NCBI GenBank assembly: GCA_016719945.1
Contig: JADJYE010000001.1
Location: 496,001-560,000, forward strand
From: Polyangiaceae bacterium
Lineage (GTDB): Bacteria > Myxococcota_A > Polyangia > Polyangiales > Polyangiaceae
Length of the DNA: 64,000 bases
Direction of reading: 5' to 3'
Part shown: piece after piece, positions 49,762-58,350 of the stretch
How positions within the stretch are numbered: position 1 is the first letter of the stretch
How the letters are laid out: each line of letters begins with the position of its first letter
The notes under the pieces: generated by a model
The model's database searches: none
Told to the model about the DNA's origin: nothing
What the model saw: the letters and a program-made list of their open reading frames with translations, nothing else
Position numbers and translations under genes: made by a program

Positions 49762-50592
49762 TCAGGACTGTCGTGGACGTTCGGCTCGCTCTCGGTCGTC
49801 CGCGGCGAGCGCGAACAGATCACGCGCCTTGTGCATGTGCATGCGCGCGATGACGTCGGAGAGGATGGGCAGCACGCGCTCGAGCACGCGCGCGATCTCG
49901 TCGGGGCCGAGGTGCTCGAGGCGCTCGAAGAACAGCTCGCGCTCGCGGGCGAAGAGCGCGCCGATCGCCTCGTCGATCACGGCCATGTCGCGAGGAGAGA
50001 ACCCGCGGTCGCGGCCGAGCCCGGCCCGGGACAGCTCGCCGTACGCGCCGACGAGCCAGCTGTCCTCGCGGCGCACCCGCCGGCTCTTCGCCGTGCCCTC
50101 GGCCGAGAGCAGGCCGACCTCGATCATCTCCTCGACGTCGGCGGTCGACACCCCGTACGCCACCGCGAGCTCGCGGACCCCCACCCGCTCGGTCGAGCCG
50201 CCGACGAGGGCTCGGCCGCGCGGGTCGCCGAGCAGGCGCTCCTTCACGTCGGTGATGAGGTGGCGCTGCTGAGGGGAGAAGCCACCCGCCTTGCCGCCGA
50301 GGATGGCGCGGATGGCGCGCAGCGGTAAAAAGCGCTCCTCCTGGAGCTGCTTGATCAGCCGCAGGCGCTCGACGTGCTCCTCCGAGTAGTAGGCCATGTT
50401 GCGGCCGGTCTTCTTGCCCTCCGGAAGCAGCCCTTCTTGGATGTAGAAGTGGATGGTCTGCCGCTCGAGGCCGGTCGCCTGGCAGAGGTCACGCATGCGA
50501 TAGCGCGTCGCGGCGGAGCGCGTCGCGCCCTCCCCAGCGGCGCGCTCGGCGCCGCGGGGCTGGGCACGCTGCGCGAGCTCCGCCTTGGCCAT
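49762..50592 (-). CDS. MerR family transcriptional regulator
   Basis: 276 aa; its ATG at 50592 overlaps the stop of the reductase gene (TGATG). MerR winged-helix domain at about residues 30-100: YRMRDLCQATGLERQTIHFY, then IQEGLLPEGKKTGRNMAYYS and LRLIKQLQEERFLPLRAI. The C-terminal half has a second, weaker helix-turn-helix-like segment (VRELAVAYGVSTADVEEMIE) and long helices. No Cys metal site is visible, so it is probably a non-metal sensor. Position inside the operon suggests control of the reductase, diiron and divergent genes. Confidence 0.9.
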   Translation of the reverse strand: MAKAELAQRAQPRGAERAAGEGATRSAATRYRMRDLCQATGLERQTIHFYIQEGLLPEGKKTGRNMAYYSEEHVERLRLIKQLQEERFLPLRAIRAILGGKAGGFSPQQRHLITDVKERLLGDPRGRALVGGSTERVGVRELAVAYGVSTADVEEMIEVGLLSAEGTAKSRRVRREDSWLVGAYGELSRAGLGRDRGFSPRDMAVIDEAIGALFARERELFFERLEHLGPDEIARVLERVLPILSDVIARMHMHKARDLFALAADDRERAERPRQS

Positions 50593-51724
50593 CACTCGAC
50601 CTCGACGACGCAGGGCCCGAGCGGCTTGGAGACGCACGCGAGGATGTAGCCGTCGGCCTTCTCGTCGGGGTCGAGGCAGTTCGGCTCGCCGAGGGAGACC
50701 TTGCCCGACTTGAGGCGGACGCGGCAGGACGCGCACCCGCCCACGGTGCACGAGAAGGGCATGTCGACCCCCTGATCTTGCGCGGCCTCGAGGATGGTCA
50801 GCCCAGGCTTGACGACGACGAGGTGCTTCTCGCCGTGCAAGAGCACGTCGACGTTCTGCGGCTCGTCGGAGCCGCCCGTCGCCGAGTCGACCGGGCTGAC
50901 GAAGCGCTCCTCCTTGAGGCGCGTGTGCGGCACCTTGCGCCCCTCGAGCGCGGCCTTCGCCTCGTCCATCATGCCGAGGGGGCCGCACACGAAGAACATC
51001 GGCGCCTCACCCTCGAACGCCCCGAGCGCGTCGAGCTCCGCCAAGACGGTCTCCCTGTCGAGCCGTCCCACACGCGAGGCGGCGGGGCTCGCCTCCTCGA
51101 GGACGTGGCGGACCCGCAGCCGGCCGTCGTGCTCGGCGACGAGCTCGGCGAGCGCGTCCTTGAAGATGATGTCGGCCTCGGAGCGGCTGCCGTAGACCAG
51201 ATCGATCTTCATCGCTGGGTCGCGCGCGAGGTGCGTGCGCGCGATGCTCATCAGGGGCGTGATGCCGCTGCCGCCGCCGATCAGCGCGAGGCGCTTGCGC
51301 CCCCCGGGACCGTGAAGGAGCCCGAGGGCCCCGAGACCTCGAGGGTCTCGCCTTCCTTGAGGTTGTTCACCAGGTCGGGCGAGACGAGGCCGTTCGGAAC
51401 CTCCTTCACGGTCAGCCGGACCTCGCTCGTCACGTGGGCTGGGCTCGAGGCGGAGTACGCCCGCCGGACGGCCTTGTCCCCGATGTGGCGGGTGACCGTG
51501 AAGAACTGGCCCGCCTCGAACGAGATCGGCGCGCCCGCCGGATCGGACAGCACCATGCTGATCGCGTCCTTCGTCTCCCGGACGACCTTGTCGACCTTGA
51601 GGCGACGAACCGCGTGCGAGGCCTTGCCGTCCGCCTTGCCCTCACCTTTTCGCTCCTCGAAGGGGGCAGGCTTGTCCTTGAAGATGCCTTGAACGAGCGA
51701 CTTTACGCCGGAGAAGAAACCCAT
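50592..51724 (-). CDS. flavin-dependent ferredoxin reductase with C-terminal 2Fe-2S domain, one frameshift
   Basis: About 377 aa when joined; the span of 1133 bases is not a multiple of three. N-terminal part from MGFFSGVKSLVQGIFKDKPA has the FAD motif RRAYSASS and GETLEVSGPSGSFTVPGG, breaking near 51295 in a run of six C. The second frame continues LALIGGGSGITPLMSIART, the NAD(P)-binding part FFVCGPLGMMDEAKAAL, and a plant-type ferredoxin domain with CTVGGCASCRV and the final CVSKPLG-type Cys. This is the layout of PaaE/HmpX-like electron suppliers for oxygenases. It is first in the run with MerR and the diiron protein. Division into two proteins is possible but less likely. Confidence 0.88.
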
Positions 51725-51999
51725 GTGGCGAGGATGTAGTGCGCGGCTGGCAGAGCGTCAAGTAACGCTAGACACTTTGCACTAGACCTCACGTTGCGGC
51801 ATCGCTCCTTGACGGGCCGGCCCGGCGCGCCTTCACTCAGCGGCGATGAACCACGACGCATTCCGTCGCTGAACCCGAGCCCGAGCCGGGGTTCCCGGCT
51901 CGAGCGAACCGGCGCGCGCGGCGGTCGCCGCTAGCGCTCACAGCACCACGCGCGGCGGCCGCTGAGGCTCCTCCCGCGCGCGGCGCGGGAGTACGAGCC
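51725..51999. promoter_or_regulatory. divergent regulatory region of the redox cluster
   Basis: 275 bases between the reductase (leftward) and the acyl-CoA-dehydrogenase-like gene (rightward), less GC-rich near 51760-51800 (caagtaacgctagacacttt). A pair of ctag sites flanks ten bases (ctagacactttgcactag, 51769-51786). It could be an operator for the MerR regulator, but the symmetry is only in the outer bases. Confidence 0.35.
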
Positions 52000-53124
52000 A
52001 TGTCGAATCGTAAAAGCGATATCCTGTCCGAGATCGATCGAGTCGCCCGCGAGATCGTGGGCCCCTTCGCCCCGAAGGCCGACGCCGACGGCGCCTTCCC
52101 CGAGCCCAGCCTCTCGGCCCTCGCGGCCAGCGGAGCCTTCGGCCTGTTGAGCGCGGAGAGCGTCGGCGGCAAGGGACTGGGCCTGCGCCAAGCCGCGGAG
52201 GTCATCGAGCGAGTCGCGCGCGAGTGTGGGTCGACCGCGATGATCCTCGCGATGCACTACAGCGCGGCGGCCGTGCTGGAGAAGTACGCGCCCGAGGCGC
52301 TCCGGCGCGAGGTCGCGAAGGACCGCCTCGTCACCCTCGCCTTCTCGGAGGCCGGGTCGCGCAGCCACTTCTGGGCCCCCGTGTCGACCGCGACGGCGGT
52401 CGCCAGCGGCGTGCGCCTCGACGCCAAGAAGAGCTGGGCCACCAGCGCGCGCCACGCGGACTACGTCTGGTCGAGCAAGCCGCTGGCCGCCGAGGGCGCG
52501 AGCACGATCTGGTTCGTGCCGCGCACCACCGCGGGGCTGACCGTCCCCGGTCGATTCGACGGCCTCGGCCTGCGCGGCAACGACTCCGCGCCGGTGCTCG
52601 CGACCGCCGCCGTGATCCCCGCTGCCAACCAGCTCGGCGCCGACGGCGGCGGCTTTGGGATCATGATGGAGACGGTGCTGCCCGTCTTCTCGATCCTCAA
52701 CGCCGCGAGCTCGATCGGCATGATGGAGGCCGCCGTGGCGCGCGCCGCGGAGCACGCGAAGGCGACGAGCTTCGAGCACCTCGGCGCCCCGCTGCGCGAG
52801 CTGCCCACCATTCGGGCGTACCTCGCGCGCATGCGCGTCATGACGGACCAGGCGAAGGCCCTGCTGGGCGACACGCTCTCGGCGATCGAGAGCGGCCGGC
52901 CCGACGCCACCTTGCGTGTGCTCGAGTCGAAGGCCTCGGCCGGCGAGACGTCGACCGCCGTGCTCGACCTCGCGATGCGCGTCTGCGGCGGCGCGGCGTT
53001 TCGCAAGGAGGTCGGGGTGGAGCGGCTGTTCCGCGACACGCGGGCGGCGACGGTCATGGCCCCCACCACCGACGTGCTCTACGACTTCATCGGCAAGGCC
53101 GTCACCGGCATGGACCTCTTCTGA
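52000..53124 (+). CDS. acyl-CoA dehydrogenase/flavin monooxygenase superfamily protein
   Basis: 374 aa. FAD-binding acyl-CoA dehydrogenase fold: SALAASGAFGLLSAESVGGK, AFSEAGSRSHFWAPVSTAT, LDAKKSWATSARHADYVW, PGRFDGLGLRGNDSAPVLAT, and the helical C-terminal domain. Where most dehydrogenases have a Y-E-G-T segment with the catalytic Glu, this one reads RAATVMAPTTDVLYDFIG, so the Glu is missing at that place. Homologues of this fold without the Glu act as monooxygenases or have other roles (DszC-type); this is inference. First gene of a four-gene rightward operon (gap 17 to the next). Confidence 0.88.
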   Translation: MSNRKSDILSEIDRVAREIVGPFAPKADADGAFPEPSLSALAASGAFGLLSAESVGGKGLGLRQAAEVIERVARECGSTAMILAMHYSAAAVLEKYAPEALRREVAKDRLVTLAFSEAGSRSHFWAPVSTATAVASGVRLDAKKSWATSARHADYVWSSKPLAAEGASTIWFVPRTTAGLTVPGRFDGLGLRGNDSAPVLATAAVIPAANQLGADGGGFGIMMETVLPVFSILNAASSIGMMEAAVARAAEHAKATSFEHLGAPLRELPTIRAYLARMRVMTDQAKALLGDTLSAIESGRPDATLRVLESKASAGETSTAVLDLAMRVCGGAAFRKEVGVERLFRDTRAATVMAPTTDVLYDFIGKAVTGMDLF

Positions 53125-53141
53125 GCCGGAGCGCCCGACCA

Positions 53142-53995
53142 TGAACACCCTCCTCCTCGGCGCGGTCGCCTACGATCCGAAGGTCGTCACCATCTGGGAC
53201 GGCTTCCGGTCCTACTTCGCGAAGCACGGCCTCGACCTCGACTACGTGCTGTTCTCCAACTACGAGCGCCAGGTCCTCGCCCACTTGGCCGGCCACGTCC
53301 ACGTCGCGTGGAGCTCGCCGCTCGCCTGGCTGCAGGTGGAGCGCGCGGCTGCGGTGCGCGGCCGAACGGCCCGCGCGATCGCGATGCGCGACACCGATCG
53401 AGACCTCACGAGCGTCATCGTCGCGCAGCGATCCGTCGCCACGCTCGGGGAGCTCAAGGGCAAGCGCGTCGCCGTCGGCGCGGCGGACTCGCCGCAGGCG
53501 ACGATGATCCCCCTCGAGCACCTCGCCGCGAACGGCCTCGTGGCCGGGCGCGACTTCGAGGTGGTCTACCACGACGTGCTCGTCGGCAAACACGGCGATC
53601 ACATCGGCGGCGAGCGCGACGCCGCGAAGGCGCTCGCGAGCGGCGCGGTGGACGCGGCCTGTCTGCTCGACGGCAACCACCTCGCCTTCAGCCGGGACGG
53701 CACGCTGGCCGCCGGAAAGACCCACGTCGTCGCGCAGACGGCCAGGTACGATCACTGCAACTTCACGGTCCTCGACGACGCACCGCCGCAGCTCGTCGCC
53801 CGCTTCGAGTCGCTGCTGTCGGCGATGCGCTACGACGACGCCGAGGTCCGACCGCTCATGGACCTCGAGGGGCTCAAGGCGTGGGCTCCGGGTCGCACCT
53901 CGGGGTACGCCACGCTCGCGGCCAGCTGCGAGCGCTTCGGTTCGCTGAAGCCGCTGCTCGACCAGGCCGCGCGCGAGCTGCCGGTGCGCGCGTGA
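53142..53995 (+). CDS. PhnD/SsuA-like substrate-binding domain protein without signal peptide
   Basis: 284 aa. Periplasmic-binding-protein fold: LLLGAVAYDPKVVTIWDGFR, HVAWSSPLAWLQVERAAAVR, RSVATLGELKGKRVAVGAAD, VDAACLLDGNHLAFSRDG. The order matches phosphonate/sulfonate-binding (PhnD-like) components of ABC transporters. The protein starts directly at the fold (MNTLLLGAVAYDPKV) and has no signal peptide or lipobox, and no permease or ATPase gene is adjacent. So it may be cytosolic and act as a ligand carrier or sensor for the operon. Its stop overlaps the start of the TusA-diiron gene by four bases. Confidence 0.85.
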
Positions 53996-55194
53996 GCCCA
54001 GCGAGCCGCGCCGTCCTCGATCTCGGGAGCCTGGGGCTCGACCGCGGCGGGGACGTGCTGCTGCGCCGCGCGCTCGCGGCGCTCCCCGCGAATCACGAGG
54101 TCGAGGTGCGCGGCTCGAGCCCCGACCTCGCGCTGCACCTCGGCGCGCTGTGCCGCGCCGGGGGTCACGCGCTCTGCGAAGGGGCCAGCGGGCTCGTGGT
54201 GCGGCGGGGCACTGCCACCGACGCGCGCTGGGCCGGCGCCACGCGAGCCGGGCGCGCCGACGCGCGCGTCAGCGGTGCGGTCGACGAGCACCCGAGCGCG
54301 CGCTGGGGCGTCGCTGCGCGCGGCGCCCTCGTCGAGGCGGGCGCGCCCGCCTTCGACTTCACCCTGTCGGACAAGGACGAGGTGTGGGCCGACGAGGCCG
54401 CAGGGCTCTATGCGCAGGCGGCGGCCGTCCAGTGGGACCCGGCCACCGCGATCGCGTGGGGTACGCCGTTCGAGCTGTCGGACGAGCTCGAGGACGCGAT
54501 CGTCCAGATCATGACCTACCTGATCGAGAACGAGACCGCCGCGCTGCAGGTCCCGGCGCGCTTCCTCGGCCGCATCCACCCCCATTTTCGCGAGGTGATG
54601 CAGCTGTTGGCGATCCAGGCGGCCGACGAGGCTCGTCACATCGAGGTCTTCACGCGGCGCGCCCTTCTCCGCCGCTCCCAGCTCGGCCTCTCGAGCGCGG
54701 GCGGGCAGGCCTCCTTGCTCACGCTGTTCGAGGAGCCCGACTTCGCCCTGGCCTCGTTCCTCTTGTCGGTGCTCGGCGAGGGCACCTTCCTCTCGCTGCT
54801 CTGGTTCTTGCACGAGCACGCGCCCGATCCGATCACGAAGGACGTCGTCCGGCTCGCCGCACAGGATGAGGCGCGCCACGTGTCGTTCGGCCTCGCGCAC
54901 CTCGGGCGGCACCTCGCGCGCGACCCGAGCCTCTACCGGCGCCTCGCCCTCGCCGTCGAGCGGCGGCACGACGCGCTGCGCGACACCGCGGGGTTGAACG
55001 GCGAGGTGTGGGACGCCCTCGTCGTCGTCGCCGCCGGCTCGCTGCTGCCCGCCGACGTCGAGCGCGGGCACGGCGCGGTCGTCGCGCTCTCCCAGCAAAT
55101 GAGCGACAAGCGCGCGAGGCGGCTCGAGCGGTTGGGCTTCGCGGCCGCGGAGGCCCGCGCGCTCTCGGACCTGCACACCCGGAACTTCATGTAG
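53992..55194 (+). CDS. TusA-like domain fused to ferritin-like diiron domain
   Basis: 400 aa from GTG 53992 (GTGA overlap). Residues about 5-70 (AVLDLGSLGLDRGGDVLLRR, ALAALPANHEVEVRGSSPDL, then HLGALCRAGGHALCEG) have the pattern of the TusA/SirA fold, but the CPxP active-site Cys is absent. Residues about 150-370 form a helical diiron domain with all six ligands: E in IENETAALQVPARFL (about 178), ADEARHIEVF (E 211, H 214), VLGEGTFLSLLW (E about 262), QDEARHVSFGLAHL (E 292, H 295). The fusion is unusual. It is likely an oxidase or oxygenase with a binding domain for a sulfur or other small carrier; this is inferred. Operon with ACAD, PhnD-like and GMC genes. Confidence 0.85.
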   Translation: MSPASRAVLDLGSLGLDRGGDVLLRRALAALPANHEVEVRGSSPDLALHLGALCRAGGHALCEGASGLVVRRGTATDARWAGATRAGRADARVSGAVDEHPSARWGVAARGALVEAGAPAFDFTLSDKDEVWADEAAGLYAQAAAVQWDPATAIAWGTPFELSDELEDAIVQIMTYLIENETAALQVPARFLGRIHPHFREVMQLLAIQAADEARHIEVFTRRALLRRSQLGLSSAGGQASLLTLFEEPDFALASFLLSVLGEGTFLSLLWFLHEHAPDPITKDVVRLAAQDEARHVSFGLAHLGRHLARDPSLYRRLALAVERRHDALRDTAGLNGEVWDALVVVAAGSLLPADVERGHGAVVALSQQMSDKRARRLERLGFAAAEARALSDLHTRNFM

Positions 55195-55206
55195 AGTTCT
55201 GGCCCC

Positions 55207-56739
55207 ATGCACACGCTCGTCGTCGGCGCCGGGTCGGCAGGGTGCGTGATCGCCGCGCGCCTCAGCGAGAGCACGCGCCACCAGGTGACGCTGGTCGAGG
55301 CGGGACCCGACTACGCGACCGCGCAGGACACGCCCGACGACCTGCGCGACGGGCGGCACAACTCGATGGACGCGCACGACTGGCGCTATCGCTTCCGGCC
55401 GACGTCGCAGCGCGACACGACCTTCGCGTTCCCGCGCGGGCGGGTGGTCGGCGGCTCGAGCGCCGTCAACACCTGCATCGCGCTGCGTGGCCACCCGTAC
55501 GACTTCGACGAGTGGGCCTCACGAGGGCTGCCAGAGTGGTCTTTTTCGCGCTGCCTCCCCGCGTTCAAGCGCCTCGAGCACGACCTCGACTTCGACAACG
55601 AGTGGCACGGTCGAGGCGGCCCGATCCCGATCCGCCGCCACCCGCCGGGCGAGCTCGTACCTTGGCAGGCCGCCTTCGTCGCCGCGGCCACGCGGGTCGG
55701 CTACCCGCCGACCGACGATCACAACAACCCCGAGCTGCCGTGTGGCGTCGGCCCCCACGCGATGAACAAGGTCGGCGGCGAGCGGATGAGCGCCGCGCGC
55801 TGCTACCTCACCCCGCTGGTCCGCCGGCGAGACAACCTCCACGTCTCGGCCGACACCCACGTCCGCAGGATCCTGTTCGCGGGCGGGGCGTTCTCTGGGC
55901 TCGAGGTCGAGCGCGCCGGGCGGATCGAGGTGCTCAAGGCCGATCGGCTCGTGCTCTCGGCGGGCGCGATCGGCACGCCGGCCATCCTCCTGCGCTCGGG
56001 CGTCGGGCCCAGGCAAGAAGTGGAGCGGCTCGGCGTCGAGCTCGTCGTCGACTCGCCGAGCGTCGGTCGCAGGGTGCTCGATCACCCTGGCGCAGCGATC
56101 CTGCTCGCCCCGCGCCGCCTGCTCGCGAACGACCTCACCGACCTGTCGCAACCGGTCATCCAGACCATGTGCCGGGCGACCTCGATCGGCAGCGACCACC
56201 CGTTCGATCTCCAGCTCCAGCCCGGCTCATGGCTGCCCATCTTTGGGGTCAAGCTCCACATCGTCGCGCTGATGACGGCCATCGGGAAGCCGGACGGCTC
56301 GGGCACGATGAGGCTGCCGTCGGCGGATCCTCACGCGAAGCCCCTGCTCGAGGCGCGCTTGCTCGACCATCCGCGCGATGTCGCCCGCGTCCAGGAGGGT
56401 CTCGAGCGCCTCTACGAGCTCGCTCGCCAGCCCGAGCTGGCGGAGCTCGCCTTCCCCGTGTACCCCGGTCGTCGCGCGCTCTCGAGCCGCGCGCGCCTCT
56501 CGGAGTTTCTGCCCAAGGTGACCGGCTCGGGCTACCACCCTTGCGGGACAGTCCCGATGGCGGAGGCCGCCATCGAAGAGGGCGCCGTCGACCAGCAGGG
56601 CCGGCTGCGAGGCGTCCGCGGCGTGGCGGTGGCGGACGCGAGCATCATGCCGTCAATCCCGAGCGCCAACACGAACCTCGCGACGCTGATGATCGGCGAG
56701 CGCTTCGGCGAGTGGCTGCGCGAGGGGCTCGAGGTCTGA
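55207..56739 (+). CDS. GMC family FAD oxidoreductase
   Basis: 510 aa. Flavoenzyme of the glucose-methanol-choline family. FAD motif VVGAGSAGCVIAARLSE at the start, PRGRVVGGSSAVNTCIALRG (GMC signature 1), LSAGAIGTPAILLRSGVGPR (signature 2), the catalytic His in SGYHPCGTVPM (about 443), and the C-terminal ADASIMPSIPSANTNLATLM with the second active-site Asn. All expected parts are present. It probably oxidises an alcohol or is a desaturating oxidase. Last gene of the rightward operon (gap of 12 bases), convergent with the DUF5924-like gene. Confidence 0.93.
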   Translation: MHTLVVGAGSAGCVIAARLSESTRHQVTLVEAGPDYATAQDTPDDLRDGRHNSMDAHDWRYRFRPTSQRDTTFAFPRGRVVGGSSAVNTCIALRGHPYDFDEWASRGLPEWSFSRCLPAFKRLEHDLDFDNEWHGRGGPIPIRRHPPGELVPWQAAFVAAATRVGYPPTDDHNNPELPCGVGPHAMNKVGGERMSAARCYLTPLVRRRDNLHVSADTHVRRILFAGGAFSGLEVERAGRIEVLKADRLVLSAGAIGTPAILLRSGVGPRQEVERLGVELVVDSPSVGRRVLDHPGAAILLAPRRLLANDLTDLSQPVIQTMCRATSIGSDHPFDLQLQPGSWLPIFGVKLHIVALMTAIGKPDGSGTMRLPSADPHAKPLLEARLLDHPRDVARVQEGLERLYELARQPELAELAFPVYPGRRALSSRARLSEFLPKVTGSGYHPCGTVPMAEAAIEEGAVDQQGRLRGVRGVAVADASIMPSIPSANTNLATLMIGERFGEWLREGLEV

Positions 56740-56784
56740 TCGCCCCGACTGGGCGAGCGTCTCGCTTCCGGGTCGACCCGCCGA

Positions 56785-58320
56785 CTACGGCTTGATCTCG
56801 AACACGACGCGCCCGACGATCTGCTCGCCGTCGGTGAGCACGTCGACCGTGTATTTGCCCTCGGGGTCGGAGGGCAGCTCGCCCTTCGGCAGGCGCGAGG
56901 CGACGCGCACGACGCCCTTGCCCGACGCGGGCGCGGCCTCTGCGGTCTCGTGCGAGAGGACCTTCTTGTCGTGACGCCACACGTGCTTGAAATGCTCGGC
57001 GTTGCCCACCACCTGCACGTCGGTGACCGCGAACAGATCGCCGACCTCGCCGGTGCGCAGCGTCCGGATCTCCATCGACAGCGAGCCGTCCTCGCGGAGC
57101 GACGGCCCGACGCCAGCCTCTTTGAGGGTGAGCGGCACCGGAGGCATCGCGCGGCGGGCGCTGTACGCGAACAGGACCCCGAGCACGATCACCGCCCCGA
57201 ACGCGCCGGCGGCGATGGGCTTCTTGAGCGTCGAGAACGGCACGTGGAAGAGGAAGAACGTCGCGATGCTGAGCCCGGTCGCCACCAGGTAGGTGACGAG
57301 GATCGGCGTGTTCGGCAGCAGGGCCGGGATGACGAGGTTGGCGCAGCCGAAGAGGGTGAGCCCGTAGAAGAGGCTCGCCATGAGCTTCGAGCGGAACAGC
57401 ACGCGATCGAAGACGAGATCGAGCGTCGACAAGATCGCGCACGCGGCGAGGAAGCCGACCACGGTGTACGTCTTGGCCTCGACGCTGGAGCTCTTCCAAT
57501 AGAAGGGCAGGAGGAAGAACAACATCCCCTGGAAGAGGTTCTTCATCAGGTAAGTCATGACGAAGAACCGCCGCCGCATGCCGGGCCACGCGGTCATGAA
57601 GTCCTGCTTCGTGCCGGTCCCGAAGAAGCGGAAGAAGAAGACGACCAGGAGCCACGCCGCGGCCAAGCTCAGGGTGAGCATCCGGGCGCGCTCGAACCCC
57701 TTCTGGGCGAACGTGGCCACGAACGCGCCGAGGCTGAGCGCGTAGGCGGTGTGCAGCCACCAGATCACCTTCTCGTTCTTCTTGAGGAAGTCCTTGAAGA
57801 TGAGCTTGAGCTCGCCGAACGTCGTCAGCGGCTTGTCGTCGTCGGTCGCCGCGTGGTTCTTGTGGCGCGTGGCGGGCTCGATGGTGACGTCGTTGTCGTC
57901 GGCCACCGAGGAGCCGAGCGGGGGCCGGTGCCCCGCTGGCGCATTCGCGAACGGAGCCGCGTTGTACCCCTGCCCCACCACCACCGGCCCGGGCTGCGGC
58001 GGCCGGACCTGGTGCGGGGGCTGTGCGCCCTGCCCCGCCGGACCGTAGCCTCCGGGGCCGTACCCTCCCCTCGCCGCGACCGCAGGGGCCGGCCCGACAG
58101 GCCCCGGCGCGTACGCCTGGCCGACGAGCGGGGTGTAGCCCCCCGGCTGCGCGCCTGGCTGACCAGCGCCCACCCCAGGGACGTGGCGCGGCGGCTCGAC
58201 GTGGATCGGCGGGGGCACGGGGATGGTGCGATCGACGTCGACCGCCGCTGGCGCAGCTGCGCCCGGCGCGCCTTGCTGCGGTTGTGCTGCGTGCGCGGGA
58301 TCGCCCGGCCCCTTCACCAC
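56785..58320 (-). CDS. DUF5924/DUF2914-like membrane protein
   Basis: 511 aa. Residues 1-180 are disordered and rich in Pro, Gly and Gln (PGGYTPLVGQAYAPGPVG). Residues about 190-415 have six to seven membrane helices (WWLHTAYALSLGAFVATFAQ, MLTLSLAAAWLLVVFFF, VVGFLAACAILSTLDLVF, LVATGLSIATFFLFHVPF, AFGAVIVLGVLFAYSARR). The last 95 residues form a beta domain (IRTLRTGEVGDLFAVTDVQV, EHFKHVWRHDKKVLSHETAE, YTVDVLTDGEQIVGRVVFEI) in the manner of DUF2914. The combination is known among proteobacteria as a protein of unknown function; the family call is from recall and moderate. Confidence 0.8.
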   Translation of the reverse strand: MVKGPGDPAHAAQPQQGAPGAAAPAAVDVDRTIPVPPPIHVEPPRHVPGVGAGQPGAQPGGYTPLVGQAYAPGPVGPAPAVAARGGYGPGGYGPAGQGAQPPHQVRPPQPGPVVVGQGYNAAPFANAPAGHRPPLGSSVADDNDVTIEPATRHKNHAATDDDKPLTTFGELKLIFKDFLKKNEKVIWWLHTAYALSLGAFVATFAQKGFERARMLTLSLAAAWLLVVFFFRFFGTGTKQDFMTAWPGMRRRFFVMTYLMKNLFQGMLFFLLPFYWKSSSVEAKTYTVVGFLAACAILSTLDLVFDRVLFRSKLMASLFYGLTLFGCANLVIPALLPNTPILVTYLVATGLSIATFFLFHVPFSTLKKPIAAGAFGAVIVLGVLFAYSARRAMPPVPLTLKEAGVGPSLREDGSLSMEIRTLRTGEVGDLFAVTDVQVVGNAEHFKHVWRHDKKVLSHETAEAAPASGKGVVRVASRLPKGELPSDPEGKYTVDVLTDGEQIVGRVVFEIKP

Positions 58321-58350
58321 GGTGATGGTCGCTTAGCGCAGCGGTGGTTG

